From NCBI RefSeq assembly GCF_040681875.1, contig NZ_JBFAZP010000002.1, positions 124,001 to 188,000 of the forward strand: 64,000 nt of DNA. The letters run 5' to 3'. The stretch comes from Longispora sp040681875 (lineage in GTDB: Bacteria > Actinomycetota > Actinomycetes > Mycobacteriales > Micromonosporaceae). The position numbers were made by a program, and so were the translations under genes. Shown here piece after piece: positions 32,761-47,378 of the stretch (positions are counted from its first letter, which is position 1; each line of letters starts with the position of its first letter). Below the pieces are notes generated by a model. The model made no database searches. It saw nothing but the letters and a program-made list of their open reading frames with translations, and was not told the origin of the DNA.

Positions 32761-34406
32761 GGGGTGCTCCGTTCGGGAAGGTCGATCCAGTGCCGGCCGC
32801 GTTGGAAGGGATACGTGGGCAGCGGGATCCGCTGTCCCGGCGCGGCGGGCCGGCCGGGTTCGGTGTGCTCGGCGGGCGGGTCGGCCAGCAGGGCGACCGC
32901 CTCGGCGACGGTGGCACAGGTGACGGCGGCCCGGTGGGCGAACCGGCGGCGGCCCACGTCGAGGGTGTGCGCGACGTCGGCGAGGTCGAGGTCGGGCCGC
33001 GCGAGCAGGTGCGCGCGGAGCCGGTCGGCCGCCGCGCGCAGGGCCTCGGGGGTGCGCGCGGACAGCCGCAGGGTCCACGGGCCGGGCCCGGCCGGGGCCG
33101 GTGGTGCCGGTGGCGCCTCGGCGACGATCACGTGCGCGTTGGTGCCGCCCAGGCCGAACGCGCTGACCCCGGCGATCCTCGGCCCGTCGAGGGGCCAGTC
33201 CCCGGCGGCGGTGGGCACGAAGAACGGCGAGGAGTCGAAGTCGATCTCACGATTGGGCTTGACGAAGTGCGGGTTCGGCGGGATCCGGCCGTGCGCGACG
33301 GCGAGCACGGCCGTGATCAGGCCGGTCACCCCGGCGGCGGCGTCGAGGTGCCCGACAGCGGTCTTCACGGCGCCCAGCGCGCAGTAGCCGGTGGCGGTCG
33401 CGCCCGTGGCCCGGTACGCCCGGGTCAGGGCCTCCACCTCGATCGCGTCGCCCAACGGGGTACCGCTGCCGTGCGCCTCCACGTAGCCGATGTCGGCCGG
33501 GGACACCTCCGCGCACTCCATCGCCTCGGCCACGGCGGACATCTGGCCGGCCAGCCCGGGGACGGCGAAGCCCGCCCGGTCCGCGCCGTCGTTGCTGACC
33601 GCCCAGCCGGGCAGCAGCGCGTACACGTGGTCGCCGTCGGCTTCGGCGTCCTCGAGCCGCTTGAGCGCGACGACCCCGGCACCCGTACCGAATCCTGATC
33701 CGGCGGCGTCGGCGTCGAAGGCCCGGCAGCGCCCGTCGGCCGAGACCATCCCGCCGCCCGGGTGCCGGTAGCGCGGCCAGGTGACGCTGACCCCGCCGGC
33801 CAGGGCCAGATCGCACCGGTAGTCGGCGAGGCTCTGCGCGGCCAGGCACACGGCGACCAGCGAACTGGAGCAGGCGGTCTGCACGGCCACGGCCGGTCCG
33901 GTCAGGCCGAGGCGGTAGGCGACCTGACCGGGCAGGTGGTCGGCGCTCTGCTGGGCGAGCAGCCGTCCGTCCCAGTCGTCGGGGTCGAACTCGCCGAGCG
34001 CGGGGTTGCCGAACAGGTGGTACAGGAAGTACTTGTTCACCGACGTCGACGTGAACACCCCGACGGTGGCCGTGCCGCGCGCCGGGTCGTGGCCGGCGTC
34101 CTCCAGGGCCTGCCAGGCGGTCTCCAGGAACAGCCGGTGCTGCGGGTCGGTGCGGGCCGCCTCGTCGGGGGTGAAGCCGAAGAACTCCGCGTCGAAGTCC
34201 TCGATCCCGGGCACGAAACCGCTGGCCCGGACGTGCGCCGGATCGGCCAGCAGCCCCGGGCCGATCCCGAGGGCGCGCAGGTCGTCGGCGGTGTGGTCGG
34301 TGATCGCGTCCACCCCGTCGAGGAGGTTGCGCCACAGGTCGGCGACGGTGTCCGCGCCCGGGAACCGGCCGGCGAGCCCGACGACGGCGATGTCGTCCCC
34401 GCTCAT
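32757..34406 (-). CDS. Ketosynthase lacking AT and ACP (truncated PKS module)
   Basis: A 549-residue protein. The KS domain (about 5-425) is intact by motif: Cys179 (QTACSSS), His312 (EAHGSGT) and His353 (VGHLDAAAG). After it comes a normal KS-AT linker (WTLRLSARTPEAL, LADVAHTLDVGRRRFAHRAA). The sequence then jumps from LLADPPAEHTEP straight to the post-AT linker IPLPTYPFQRGRHWIDL and stops. The AT domain is therefore missing as if cleanly excised, and no ACP follows. Extender units must come from another protein, most simply the AT of the PKS at 21712-27057. Start ATG and stop both overlap neighbouring genes by 4 bp. Confidence 0.9.
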   Translation of the reverse strand: MSGDDIAVVGLAGRFPGADTVADLWRNLLDGVDAITDHTADDLRALGIGPGLLADPAHVRASGFVPGIEDFDAEFFGFTPDEAARTDPQHRLFLETAWQALEDAGHDPARGTATVGVFTSTSVNKYFLYHLFGNPALGEFDPDDWDGRLLAQQSADHLPGQVAYRLGLTGPAVAVQTACSSSLVAVCLAAQSLADYRCDLALAGGVSVTWPRYRHPGGGMVSADGRCRAFDADAAGSGFGTGAGVVALKRLEDAEADGDHVYALLPGWAVSNDGADRAGFAVPGLAGQMSAVAEAMECAEVSPADIGYVEAHGSGTPLGDAIEVEALTRAYRATGATATGYCALGAVKTAVGHLDAAAGVTGLITAVLAVAHGRIPPNPHFVKPNREIDFDSSPFFVPTAAGDWPLDGPRIAGVSAFGLGGTNAHVIVAEAPPAPPAPAGPGPWTLRLSARTPEALRAAADRLRAHLLARPDLDLADVAHTLDVGRRRFAHRAAVTCATVAEAVALLADPPAEHTEPGRPAAPGQRIPLPTYPFQRGRHWIDLPERSTP

Positions 34407-36184
34407 GACGCCGCCCGGTCCCGCCGGGCGGCCCGGCGGCGGGCCATCCGGTCGGTGACGCCGGTCAGTTCGACCCCGTCGGCGTCGCCGTCGAGGTGCG
34501 CGGCGAGCGCCGACACCGTGGCGTGTTCCAGGAGCGTCACCATCGGCAGCCGCATGCCGCGCGCCTCCAGGTCGCGTTGGACCCGGGCGAGCAGCAGCGA
34601 GTTGCCGCCCAGGTCGAAGAAGTTGTCGGCCGGGGACTGCACGGTCACGCCGAGGGCGGCGGTCCACACCTCCGCGACGGTGCGTTCGGACTCCCGGGCC
34701 AGGGGGGCGGCGCGCTGGCGCGGGACGGCCACGGGGGCGGGCAGGGCCAGGACGTCGACCTTCCCGCTCTGGGTGAGCGGCAGCGCGCCGAGCAGGACGA
34801 CCGCGCGGGGCAGCAGGTGCTCGGGCAGGCGCAGCGCGAGTTCCCGGCGGAGCGCGGCCGGGGTCGGCGCGGGCGTGCCGGGCTGCACGTAGGCGAGGAT
34901 CTCGGTGCCGGCGACCGGGTCGACGCGGGTGGTGGCGACCGCGCGGACGACGCCGGGCAGCGCGGCCAGGTGGGCCTCGACCTCGCCGAGTTCGACCAGG
35001 TGGCCGCGGATCTTGACCTGCCGGTCGGCGCGGCCCCGGTGCACCAGGGTGCCGTCGGGCAGCAGTTGTCCCAGGTCACCGGTCCGGTACGCGGGGGTGC
35101 CGTCGGTGTCGGTGAAGAACCGGGTGGCCGTGAGTTCGGGGTCGCCGACGTAGCCGGGGGCCAGGTGCGGGCTGCGGATGACGATCTCGCCGTCGCGGAG
35201 CACCACGTCGTAGCCGGGCAGCGGGCGGCCGATCGGGACCTGCTCGCTGTCGGACAGCGGGCCGGTGACGTGGTGGTGGGTGGCGAACGTGAACTCCGTC
35301 GCGCCGTAGCCGTTGACGAACACGCAGCCCGGGCCGAACCGGGGCCGGCCACGCTCCACGTCGGACCTGGTCATCTCCTCGCCGCCGAGCAGGACGGCCC
35401 GGATCCGGGGCAGCCGGTCGGCGGGGGCGAGGGAGTCGAGCAGGAACCGGTACACCGTGGGTGTCGAGTGGTAGACGGTCACCTCGCGCTCGGCGAGCAG
35501 CGGCGCGAGCCGGCCGAGCCCGTGCCGGCGGAGGTCGACGGGGACGACGGTCGCGCCGGCCAGCAGCGCCGGGAACAGGTCGGGGATGGCGGCGTCGAAG
35601 CTGAACGACGCGAGCAGGCTGACCCGGTCTGCCGCCGTGATGCCCAGGCTCGCGACCTGGTTGCGGGCGCCGTGCAGCAGGTTGCGGTGGGTCTGCGCCA
35701 CGGCCTTGGGCCGCCCGGTGGAGCCGGACGTGAACAGGAGGTAGGCGGGCGCGTCGGGGTCGGTGTCGCGCACGACCAGCGGCGCGGGGCGGACGTCCTC
35801 GGCGACGACGATCCGGACCGACCGGCCCCCGACCAGGTCACGGGCCAGGTCGAGCTGGGCGCGGCCGGTCACGATCGTGTCCACGTCGGCCCGGTCGACC
35901 ATGTGCGCGAGCCGGTCGCGCGGGTAGCCGGGGTCGAGCGGGACGTGGCACCGGCCGGCGGCGAGCGTGCCGAGGATGGCCGTGACGAACGGCGCGCCGT
36001 GGCCCACGAGCAGGCCGGTCCGGCCCGCGAGGGGACCTGACCGGCCGGCGTCGCCGAGCGCGGCGGCGAGCCCGCCGGCCGCCATGGCCAGGGCGCGGTA
36101 GGTGAGGGCTCCCTCGTCGTCGACGACGGCGACGGAGCCGGGGTGCCGGAGCGCGGCCGCCGCGAACCCCGCGGTGACGCTCAC
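34403..36184 (-). CDS. NRPS loading protein, A-PCP
   Basis: A 593-residue A-PCP didomain. A-domain motifs include LLFTSGSTGRPK, NGYGATEFTF (Ala in place of the usual Pro of YGPTE), YRTGDLG and the catalytic Lys in LTQSGKVDV. My ten-residue code reading is D-A-P-H-L-G-G-F-A-K, unlike the common amino-acid codes I know, so the substrate is open. The PCP (about 510-580) has LGGNSLLLA. With no C domain it is a likely starter. GTG 36184 overlaps the MbtH stop (GTGA), which fits an MbtH-dependent A domain translated with its partner. Confidence 0.88.
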   Translation of the reverse strand: MSVTAGFAAAALRHPGSVAVVDDEGALTYRALAMAAGGLAAALGDAGRSGPLAGRTGLLVGHGAPFVTAILGTLAAGRCHVPLDPGYPRDRLAHMVDRADVDTIVTGRAQLDLARDLVGGRSVRIVVAEDVRPAPLVVRDTDPDAPAYLLFTSGSTGRPKAVAQTHRNLLHGARNQVASLGITAADRVSLLASFSFDAAIPDLFPALLAGATVVPVDLRRHGLGRLAPLLAEREVTVYHSTPTVYRFLLDSLAPADRLPRIRAVLLGGEEMTRSDVERGRPRFGPGCVFVNGYGATEFTFATHHHVTGPLSDSEQVPIGRPLPGYDVVLRDGEIVIRSPHLAPGYVGDPELTATRFFTDTDGTPAYRTGDLGQLLPDGTLVHRGRADRQVKIRGHLVELGEVEAHLAALPGVVRAVATTRVDPVAGTEILAYVQPGTPAPTPAALRRELALRLPEHLLPRAVVLLGALPLTQSGKVDVLALPAPVAVPRQRAAPLARESERTVAEVWTAALGVTVQSPADNFFDLGGNSLLLARVQRDLEARGMRLPMVTLLEHATVSALAAHLDGDADGVELTGVTDRMARRRAARRDRAAS

Positions 36185-36384
36185 GCCGCTGCGGGGTCGG
36201 ACGCCATCGCCTCGCGCAGGCTCCGGGGCCGCAGGTCGGTCCACACCTCGTCGATGTGCGCCAGGCAGTCCTCACGGCTGCCGGAGAACCCCGTGCCGGT
36301 CCAGCCGGCGGGGAGCGGGCGGTCCGCGGCCCAGATGGAGTACTGCTCTTCGTCATTGCGTACGACAAAAAGGATCTTGGTCAT
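36181..36384 (-). CDS. MbtH-like protein
   Basis: A 67-residue MbtH-family chaperone that binds and activates NRPS adenylation domains. Family markers are NDEEQYSIW, LPAGWTGTGFSGSREDCLAHI and WTDLRPRSLREAM, including the conserved Trp residues. ATG 36384 is preceded by GGGAGG. It is the first gene of the leftward operon and overlaps the A-PCP gene by 4 bp. It may serve all four adenylation domains of the cluster. Confidence 0.95.
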   Translation of the reverse strand: MTKILFVVRNDEEQYSIWAADRPLPAGWTGTGFSGSREDCLAHIDEVWTDLRPRSLREAMASDPAAA

Positions 36385-36596
36385 CGTGCCCTCCCATGAT
36401 CGACCAGGGGGCAGCCTACATCGCCCGTCCGTCCTTTGTACCCGGCCCTTGCCACCCCCAACGACCAGGGAGAATTCATCTTTGTCAGGGGCAAACGCAC
36501 TCTCTTCGAGGCGAAAGGTGGGCATTAGCCGCGCCATGATCACTGACTACAATGGCCGAAACTTTGCGAACCCGTACCACCCTCTTTGGAGTGTCC
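36385..36596. promoter_or_regulatory. Divergent promoter region of the two biosynthetic operons
   Basis: This 212-bp spacer separates the MbtH start from the rightward NRPS. TACAAT at 36548-36553 is a good -10 box for the rightward operon, with a poor -35 (TTAGCC, 36525-36530) at 17 bp, so an activator may be needed. This placement excludes ATG 36552 as the NRPS start and favours GTG 36597, which has GGAG at 36588-36591. Confidence 0.5.
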
Positions 36597-39500
36597 GTGA
36601 CGAAGTCAGAGCCGACTGTCGGACCGTGGGAGTTCCCCGCTTCCTTCGGCCAGGAACGGGTGTGGCTGGCGAACCAGCTCGACCCCGGCTCGCCCGTGTT
36701 CAACCTGCCCGTCCAGGTCGTGCTGCCGGTGTCGGCGGAGGCCGACCAGCTGACCGCGGCGCTGTCGGAGTTCGTCCGGCGGCACGAGCCGCTGCGGACC
36801 GCGTTCCGGCTCGACGACGGCGTGCTGACCCAGGTCGTGCACGCCGAGGTGCCGGTGGACGCGCGGGTGGAGGATCTCCGCGACCTGCCCGCCGAGGCCC
36901 GGGCGGCCCGGATCGCCGAGGCCGGCCTGGCCATGGCGCGCGCCGCGATCCCGACCGACCACGCCCCCCTGTGGCGCGCCCTGCTGTCCCGGGTCGCCGA
37001 CGACCGGTGGCTGCTCACGTTCGTGGTGCACCACATCGTGTTCGACGCGGGGTCCTATCTGGTCCTGTCCTCCGAGCTGGAGGAACTCGCCACGGCCGCC
37101 GCGCAGGGCCGGCCGGCCCGGCTGCCGGAGCTGGCGATCGGCTATCCGGACTACGCGGTCTGGCAACGTCAACAGCTCACGGACCAGGTCAAAGACCTCC
37201 ATCTGGGGTACTGGCGGGGCCAGCTCGCCGGCGCCCCCGACGTGCACACCGTGCCCACCGACCGCCCCCGCCCGGCCCAGCTCGGCTATGCCGGCGACGA
37301 GGTCCGGTTCCACCTGCCCGCGGGGATGCTGGACGACGTGACGGCCATCGGCCGGACCCTGTCGGCGACCCCGTTCATGGTGTTCCTCGCGGCGTACGCG
37401 GCGACGCTGTCGCGGCTGTCCGGCCAGGGTGACCTGGTCGTGGGCGTCACGACGGCCGGCCGGGAGCTGCCGGAGCTCGAACCGCTGGTCGGCATGTTCA
37501 TCAACCAGCTCGCGATCCGGGTCGACACCGCCGCCGACCCGTCGTTCGCGGGCCTCGTCGGGCGGGTCCGCACGGCCGTGCTGGACGCGATGGAGCACGG
37601 GGCGCTGCCGTTCCAGACCGTGGTCGAGGCGCTGGTGCCGGGGCGGGATCCGAGCACGCAGCCGCTGTACCAGCTGGGGTTCAACTTCATCCCGCACACG
37701 GGGATCGAGCCGGTGGCGTACAACACGACGAAGGACGATCTCGCGTTCGACGTGACGGCCGACGAGTGCCGCCTGCTGTACCGCACGGACCTGTTCGACC
37801 GGTCCACCGCCGAGTCCGTCGTGGCCCGCTACCTGCGGTTGCTCGCCGGCGCGCTCGCCGACCCGGACACGGCCGTGTCGGAGCTGCCGCTGCTGTCCGC
37901 CGAGGAGCACGAGGCGGTCCTGCACGGCTGGAACGCCACGGCGGCCGACGTGCCCGAGCGGACCCTGCCGGACCTGTTCGCCGAGCAGGTCGCCCGCACC
38001 CCGGACGCGACGGCACTGCGGCACGGCTCCGAAACGCTGACATACTCCGAACTCTCCGGGCGCGTCGCCGGGGTCGCGCGCCGGCTCCGGGGCCTGGGCG
38101 TCGGCCCCGAGAGCGTGGTCGGGGTGCACGCCGAGCCGTCGGTCGACCTGGTCGTGGGCCTGCTCGGCGCCCTGGAGGCGGGCGCCGCGTACGTGCCGCT
38201 GGATCCGGACCTGCCGGACGACCGGTTGGCGTACATGGTCGCCGACACCGGGGCGAAGGTGGTATTGACCTGCGGGAAGCTTGCCTCCGAGGTCGCGCAG
38301 CTGCGCCTGGACGATCCGGACGAATGGGCCGGGGCACCCGAGACTGCGGGCTCCGTCGCCGGGCCGGGGAACCTCGCCTACGTGCTCTACACCTCCGGCT
38401 CGACCGGCCGGCCCAAGGGCGTGATGGTCGAACACCGCTCGGTGACCGCCTACCTGGCCTGGTCCCGGCACACCTACCCCGGCCTGGCCGGGCGGGCGCT
38501 CGTGCACTCCCCCGTCGCGTTCGACCTCACCGTCACCGGCCTGTTCGGACCGTTGACGGCGGGCGGCACCGTGGAACTCGCCTCCCTGGCCGAGCCGCCG
38601 GCCGAGGCGCCGACGTTCCTGAAGGCCACCCCCAGCCACCTGGCGCTGCTGGCCACCCTGCCCGACGAGTCCTCGCCGACCGGGGACCTGGTGCTGGGCG
38701 GGGAGGCGCTGTCCGCCGACGCCGTCGACGCCTGGCGGGCCCGGCACCCGGGGGCGGCCGTGATCAACGAGTACGGGCCGACCGAGGCGACCGTCGGCTG
38801 CGTCGCGGCCCGGATCGCGCCCGGGGAGCCGCTGCCCGCCGGGCCGGTGTCCGTGGGCCGGCCGATCTGGAACACCCGGATCCACATCCTCGACGGGAAC
38901 CTGCGGCTCGTGCCGCCCGGCGTACCCGGCGAGTTGTACGTCGCGGGGGTGCCGGTCACCCGGGGCTACCTGGGCCGGCCCGGGCTGACCGCCGACCGGT
39001 TCCTGCCCTGCCCCTACGGGCCCCCCGGCCAGCGGATGTACCGGACGGGCGACCTGGCCCGCTGGCGGTCCGACGGCACCGTGGACTACCTGGGCCGGGC
39101 CGACGAGCAGCTCAAACTCCGGGGCTACCGGATCGAGCCGGCCGAGATCGAGGCGGTGCTGCGCGACCGGCCGGGCGTGCGCGAGGCGGCGGTGGTCGCC
39201 CGCGAGGACACCCCGGGCGACCCGCGTCTGGTCGGCTACCTGGTCGGCGACACGGACCCGGCGACCCTGCCGGCGGCACTCGGCGCGGTGCTGCCCGACT
39301 ACATGGTGCCCTCGGCGTTCGTGGTCCTCGACGCGCTGCCGCTCACCCCGAACGGCAAGCTCGACCGGCGCGCCCTGCCCGCCCCGGGCCCGGCCGTCGC
39401 CCGGCCGTTCGCGGCCCCCGAGGGCGCGGCCGAGGAGCTGGTCGCCGAGGTGTTCGCCGAACTGCTCGGCCTGGACCGGATCGGCGCGGACGACGACTTC

Positions 39501-39706
39501 TTCGAGCTGGGCGGCAACTCCCTGCTCGCGATCCGGGCCATCGCGCGGCTCCGGAGCAGGACCGGCGTGACGATCCCGACCCGGGGTCTGTTCACGCACT
39601 CGGTGGTGGCGCAGCTCGCCGCCGAGATCGAACGCACACTCGCCGAGGAGCTCGACCAGCTCAGCGACGCCGAGATCGAGCAACTGCTCGCCGAGGAAGG
39701 TCCCGC

Positions 39707-39710
<4 letters not shown>
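36597..39710 (+). CDS. NRPS, C-A(Asn)-PCP
   Basis: A 1037-residue NRPS module. The condensation domain (about 10-430) has the motif HHIVFDA, with Ala in place of the last Gly of HHxxxDG. The A domain (about 450-945) has LYTSGSTGRPKG, NEYGPTEAT, YRTGDLARW and NGKLDR. Its ten-residue code reads D-L-T-K-V-G-E-V-G-K, one residue from the classic Asn code (DLTKLGEVGK), so asparagine is likely. The PCP has LGGNSLLAI. GTG 36597 is preferred over the in-frame ATG 36552 because GGAG precedes it and a -10 box overlaps the ATG. Its stop overlaps the next start as ATGA. The C-A-PCP order implies acceptance of an upstream acyl or peptidyl chain. Confidence 0.9.
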
Positions 39711-45153
<5,443 letters not shown>

Positions 45154-45157
<4 letters not shown>

Positions 45158-46065
45158 GAGAGCTCGTCGGCAACGGCCACACGTCGCTGGCCGTGCACAC
45201 CGTGACAGAGGCCCTGGACGGGCTCGACGCGATCCACGCCGACCTGGCCACCGTCGGGGCCGTGCTGCTGCGCGGGCTGCCGGCGGACCTGGACCTGTTC
45301 GACCGGGTGGTGCGGACCGTGGGCGGGGAGCCGTTGGAGTACACGGAGCGGTCGACGCCGCGCAGCGAGGTGCAGGGCAACATCTACACCTCCACGGAGT
45401 ACCCGGCGGCGCAGTCCATTCCGATGCACAACGAGAACTCCTACTCCGACACCTGGCCCGGGCGGTTGTTCTTCGTCTGCCACACGGCCGCCGAGACCGG
45501 GGGCGCGACCCCGATCGCGGACAGCCGGGCCATGCTGCGCCGCATCCCGCAGGCGGTGCGCGACCGGTTCGCCGACGGGGTGGTCTACACCCGGGCGTTC
45601 CAGGAGGACCTGGGACTGTCCTGGCAGGAGGCGTTCCAGACCCAGGAGCGCACAGTCGTCGAGGAGTACTGCGGCAGGCACGGCCAGCAGTTCGAGTGGA
45701 CCGACTACGGCCTGCGTACCCGGCACCACCGGCCCGCCACCCAGAAGGAACCGGTCACCGGCGAGGACGTGTGGTTCAACCAGGCCAACCTGTTCCACGT
45801 GTCCAGCCTGGACGCCGAGGTCAGCGAGATGCTCCAGGAGCTGTACGCCGTCGAGGACCTGCCCCGGCACGCCACCCTCGCGGACGGCTCGCCGATCACG
45901 GCGGCGGACCTGGACGCGATCCGGGAGGCCTACGACGAGGTGAGCCTCGCGCTGCCGTGGCGGGTCGGGGACGTGATGGTGGTCAACAACATGCTGGTCG
46001 CGCACGGGCGGCAGCCGTTCACCGGGGAACGGCGGATCCTGGTCGCGATGACGGCGGCGCCCTGA
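45154..46065 (+). CDS. TauD/SyrP-like Fe(II)/2-oxoglutarate oxygenase
   Basis: A 303-residue TauD-family dioxygenase. The iron ligands are visible as His92-x-Glu94 (MHNENSY) and His284 (VAHGRQPF), followed by the 2-oxoglutarate-binding Arg in TGERRIL. The HxE rather than HxD form is usual for the SyrP/asparagine-oxygenase branch that beta-hydroxylates amino acids in NRPS pathways. It overlaps the NRPS-MFS stop as ATGA and ends the rightward operon. Hydroxylation of the Asn residue is the most natural role, but Ser or a polyketide position cannot be excluded. Confidence 0.9.
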
Positions 46066-46080
46066 CAGGTTGAACGGGGG

Positions 46081-46118
46081 CGGCCCCGGTTCCGTGGACG
46101 TCCACGGGACCGGGGCCG
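46081..46118 (+). terminator. 19-bp hairpin ending the rightward biosynthetic operon
   Basis: The segments 46081-46099 and 46100-46118 are reverse complements with one G-U-type wobble (core CCCCGGTTCCGTGGAC / GTCCACGGGACCGGGG). The hairpin starts 16 bp past the oxygenase stop and is followed by CTTTCTC. Confidence 0.8.
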
Positions 46119-46223
46119 CTTTCTCGGGGTACCCGGCGGGTGGGTGCTTCTCGGGGATCCCGGCGGGTGCGTGCTTCTCGGGGTTCCCGGCGGTGCGTGC
46201 TTCTCGGCGTTGCCTGCGGGTGC
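46118..46223. repeat. Tandem repeat, four units of 26-27 bp
   Basis: Units start near 46118, 46144, 46171 and 46197 and read GTGCTTCTCGGGGwTCCCGG followed by CGGGTGC. The array follows the operon terminator and carries no supported gene. The remainder up to 46349 is GC-rich spacer. Confidence 0.75.
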
Positions 46224-46349
46224 GTGCCGGCCGGGTCCGCGCGGTTCGGCGCGGCCGTTGGTCCCGGGGCCCGGTCGGTGCCGCCCCGGCTCCGGGCGGG
46301 GAGTCCGCCGGGCGCGCCCCCGTCGGGGTGGCGGCGCGCCCGGCCCGGC

Positions 46350-46562
46350 TCACTGTGCTCTCTGGGCCGCCCGGTAGTCCTCGACGGGCAGGCCGCCGAC
46401 GCCCCAGTTCTCCAGCTCGACCTCGTCGATGACCACGAACGTCGTCGCCGGGTTCTTGTCCAGTACCTCGCGGAGCAGCTCCGTCACCCCGTGGATGAGC
46501 GCGGCCTTCTGCTCCCCGGTCGTACCCCCCTCGCGGGTGATCTTGATGTTGACGTACGGCAT
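46350..46562 (-). CDS. 4-oxalocrotonate tautomerase-family protein
   Basis: A 70-residue member of the tautomerase superfamily. Pro2 (MPYVNIKI) becomes the N-terminal catalytic base after Met removal. The TREGGTTGEQKAALIHGVTE segment and the FVVIDEVELENWGVGG segment match the family. These enzymes tautomerise enols and oxo-acids as hexamers or dimers. Its ATG overlaps the SDR stop (TGATG), so the two are translationally coupled under TetR control. Confidence 0.9.
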   Translation of the reverse strand: MPYVNIKITREGGTTGEQKAALIHGVTELLREVLDKNPATTFVVIDEVELENWGVGGLPVEDYRAAQRAQ

Positions 46563-47293
46563 CAGGCCCTCCCGGTGACGTAGCCGCCGTCGACCCGCAG
46601 GATGTGCCCGGTCGTGAACGTGGCGTCGGCCAGGTACAACACGGCCGCCGTGGTCTCGGAGACCTCGCCGATCCGGTCGAGCAGGGCCAGGCCGCCGAGC
46701 CCGTCGACATTGGCGGCGGCGTGCAGCGGGGTACGGATGATGCCGGGGGCGACCGCGTTGACCCGGATGCCGAGCGGGGCGAGTTCGGCGGACAGGCTGG
46801 TGGTCAGCGCGTGCACGCCGCCCTTGCTCACCAGGGGCGCGGAGGCGGGCAGGCTGGTCACGGCGTGGTCGATCAGGACGGTGCCGATGTTGACGACCGC
46901 GCCGCCGGTGGCCTGGCGGGCCATCTGCCGGACCACGGCCTGGGTGGTGAAGTAGGTGCTCTTCAGGTTCCCGGTCAGGTAGCTGTCGAGGTCGTCCTCG
47001 GTGACGTCGAGGAACGGCTTGGCCCCGAAGATGCCGGCGTTGTTGACCAGCACGTCCACCGAGCCGAACCGCTCGACGGCGGTGCGGACGAGCGCCTCGC
47101 GGGTGGCCGCGAGGCTGTTGTCCCCGGCGACGGCGGCCGTCCGGTCGGGCTGGCCGAGGTCGGTGACGACGGCCTTGAGCTTGTCGGCGTCGCGGCCGTT
47201 GAGGACGACGTTCGCGCCCTGGTCGAGGAAGCCCCGGGCGATGTCGAGCCCGATCCCGCTGGACGAGCCCGTGACGATGACGGTTCTGGACAT
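46562..47293 (-). CDS. Short-chain dehydrogenase/reductase
   Basis: A 243-residue classical SDR. The cofactor motif is TGSSSGIGLDIA (near residue 8), the NNAG motif is intact (DVLVNNAGIFG), and the active site comprises a serine-bearing VVNIGTVLIDHAV region. The YxxxK position reads APLVSKGG, so the catalytic Tyr appears to be replaced by Leu-Val-Ser-Lys. ATG 47293 has AGGAGA upstream. It is transcribed from an operator-bearing promoter together with the tautomerase. Confidence 0.85.
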   Translation of the reverse strand: MSRTVIVTGSSSGIGLDIARGFLDQGANVVLNGRDADKLKAVVTDLGQPDRTAAVAGDNSLAATREALVRTAVERFGSVDVLVNNAGIFGAKPFLDVTEDDLDSYLTGNLKSTYFTTQAVVRQMARQATGGAVVNIGTVLIDHAVTSLPASAPLVSKGGVHALTTSLSAELAPLGIRVNAVAPGIIRTPLHAAANVDGLGGLALLDRIGEVSETTAAVLYLADATFTTGHILRVDGGYVTGRA

Positions 47294-47320
47294 GTTCTCT
47301 CCTGTGCTGGTCCGATCGAT

Positions 47321-47343
47321 ATACGACCGGTCGTCTTGGAATT
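47321..47343 (-). promoter_or_regulatory. TetR operator in the SDR promoter
   Basis: ATACGACCGGTCGTCTTGGA is repeated almost exactly at 47979-48000. The palindrome ACGACCGGTCGT occupies 47323-47334, about 30 bp upstream of the SDR start. Being shared with the regulator's own promoter, it is the probable binding site of the TetR protein. Confidence 0.75.
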
Positions 47344-47378
47344 GGGGCAAAAAAAGAGAGCCGAACTCCGGCCCCCGG

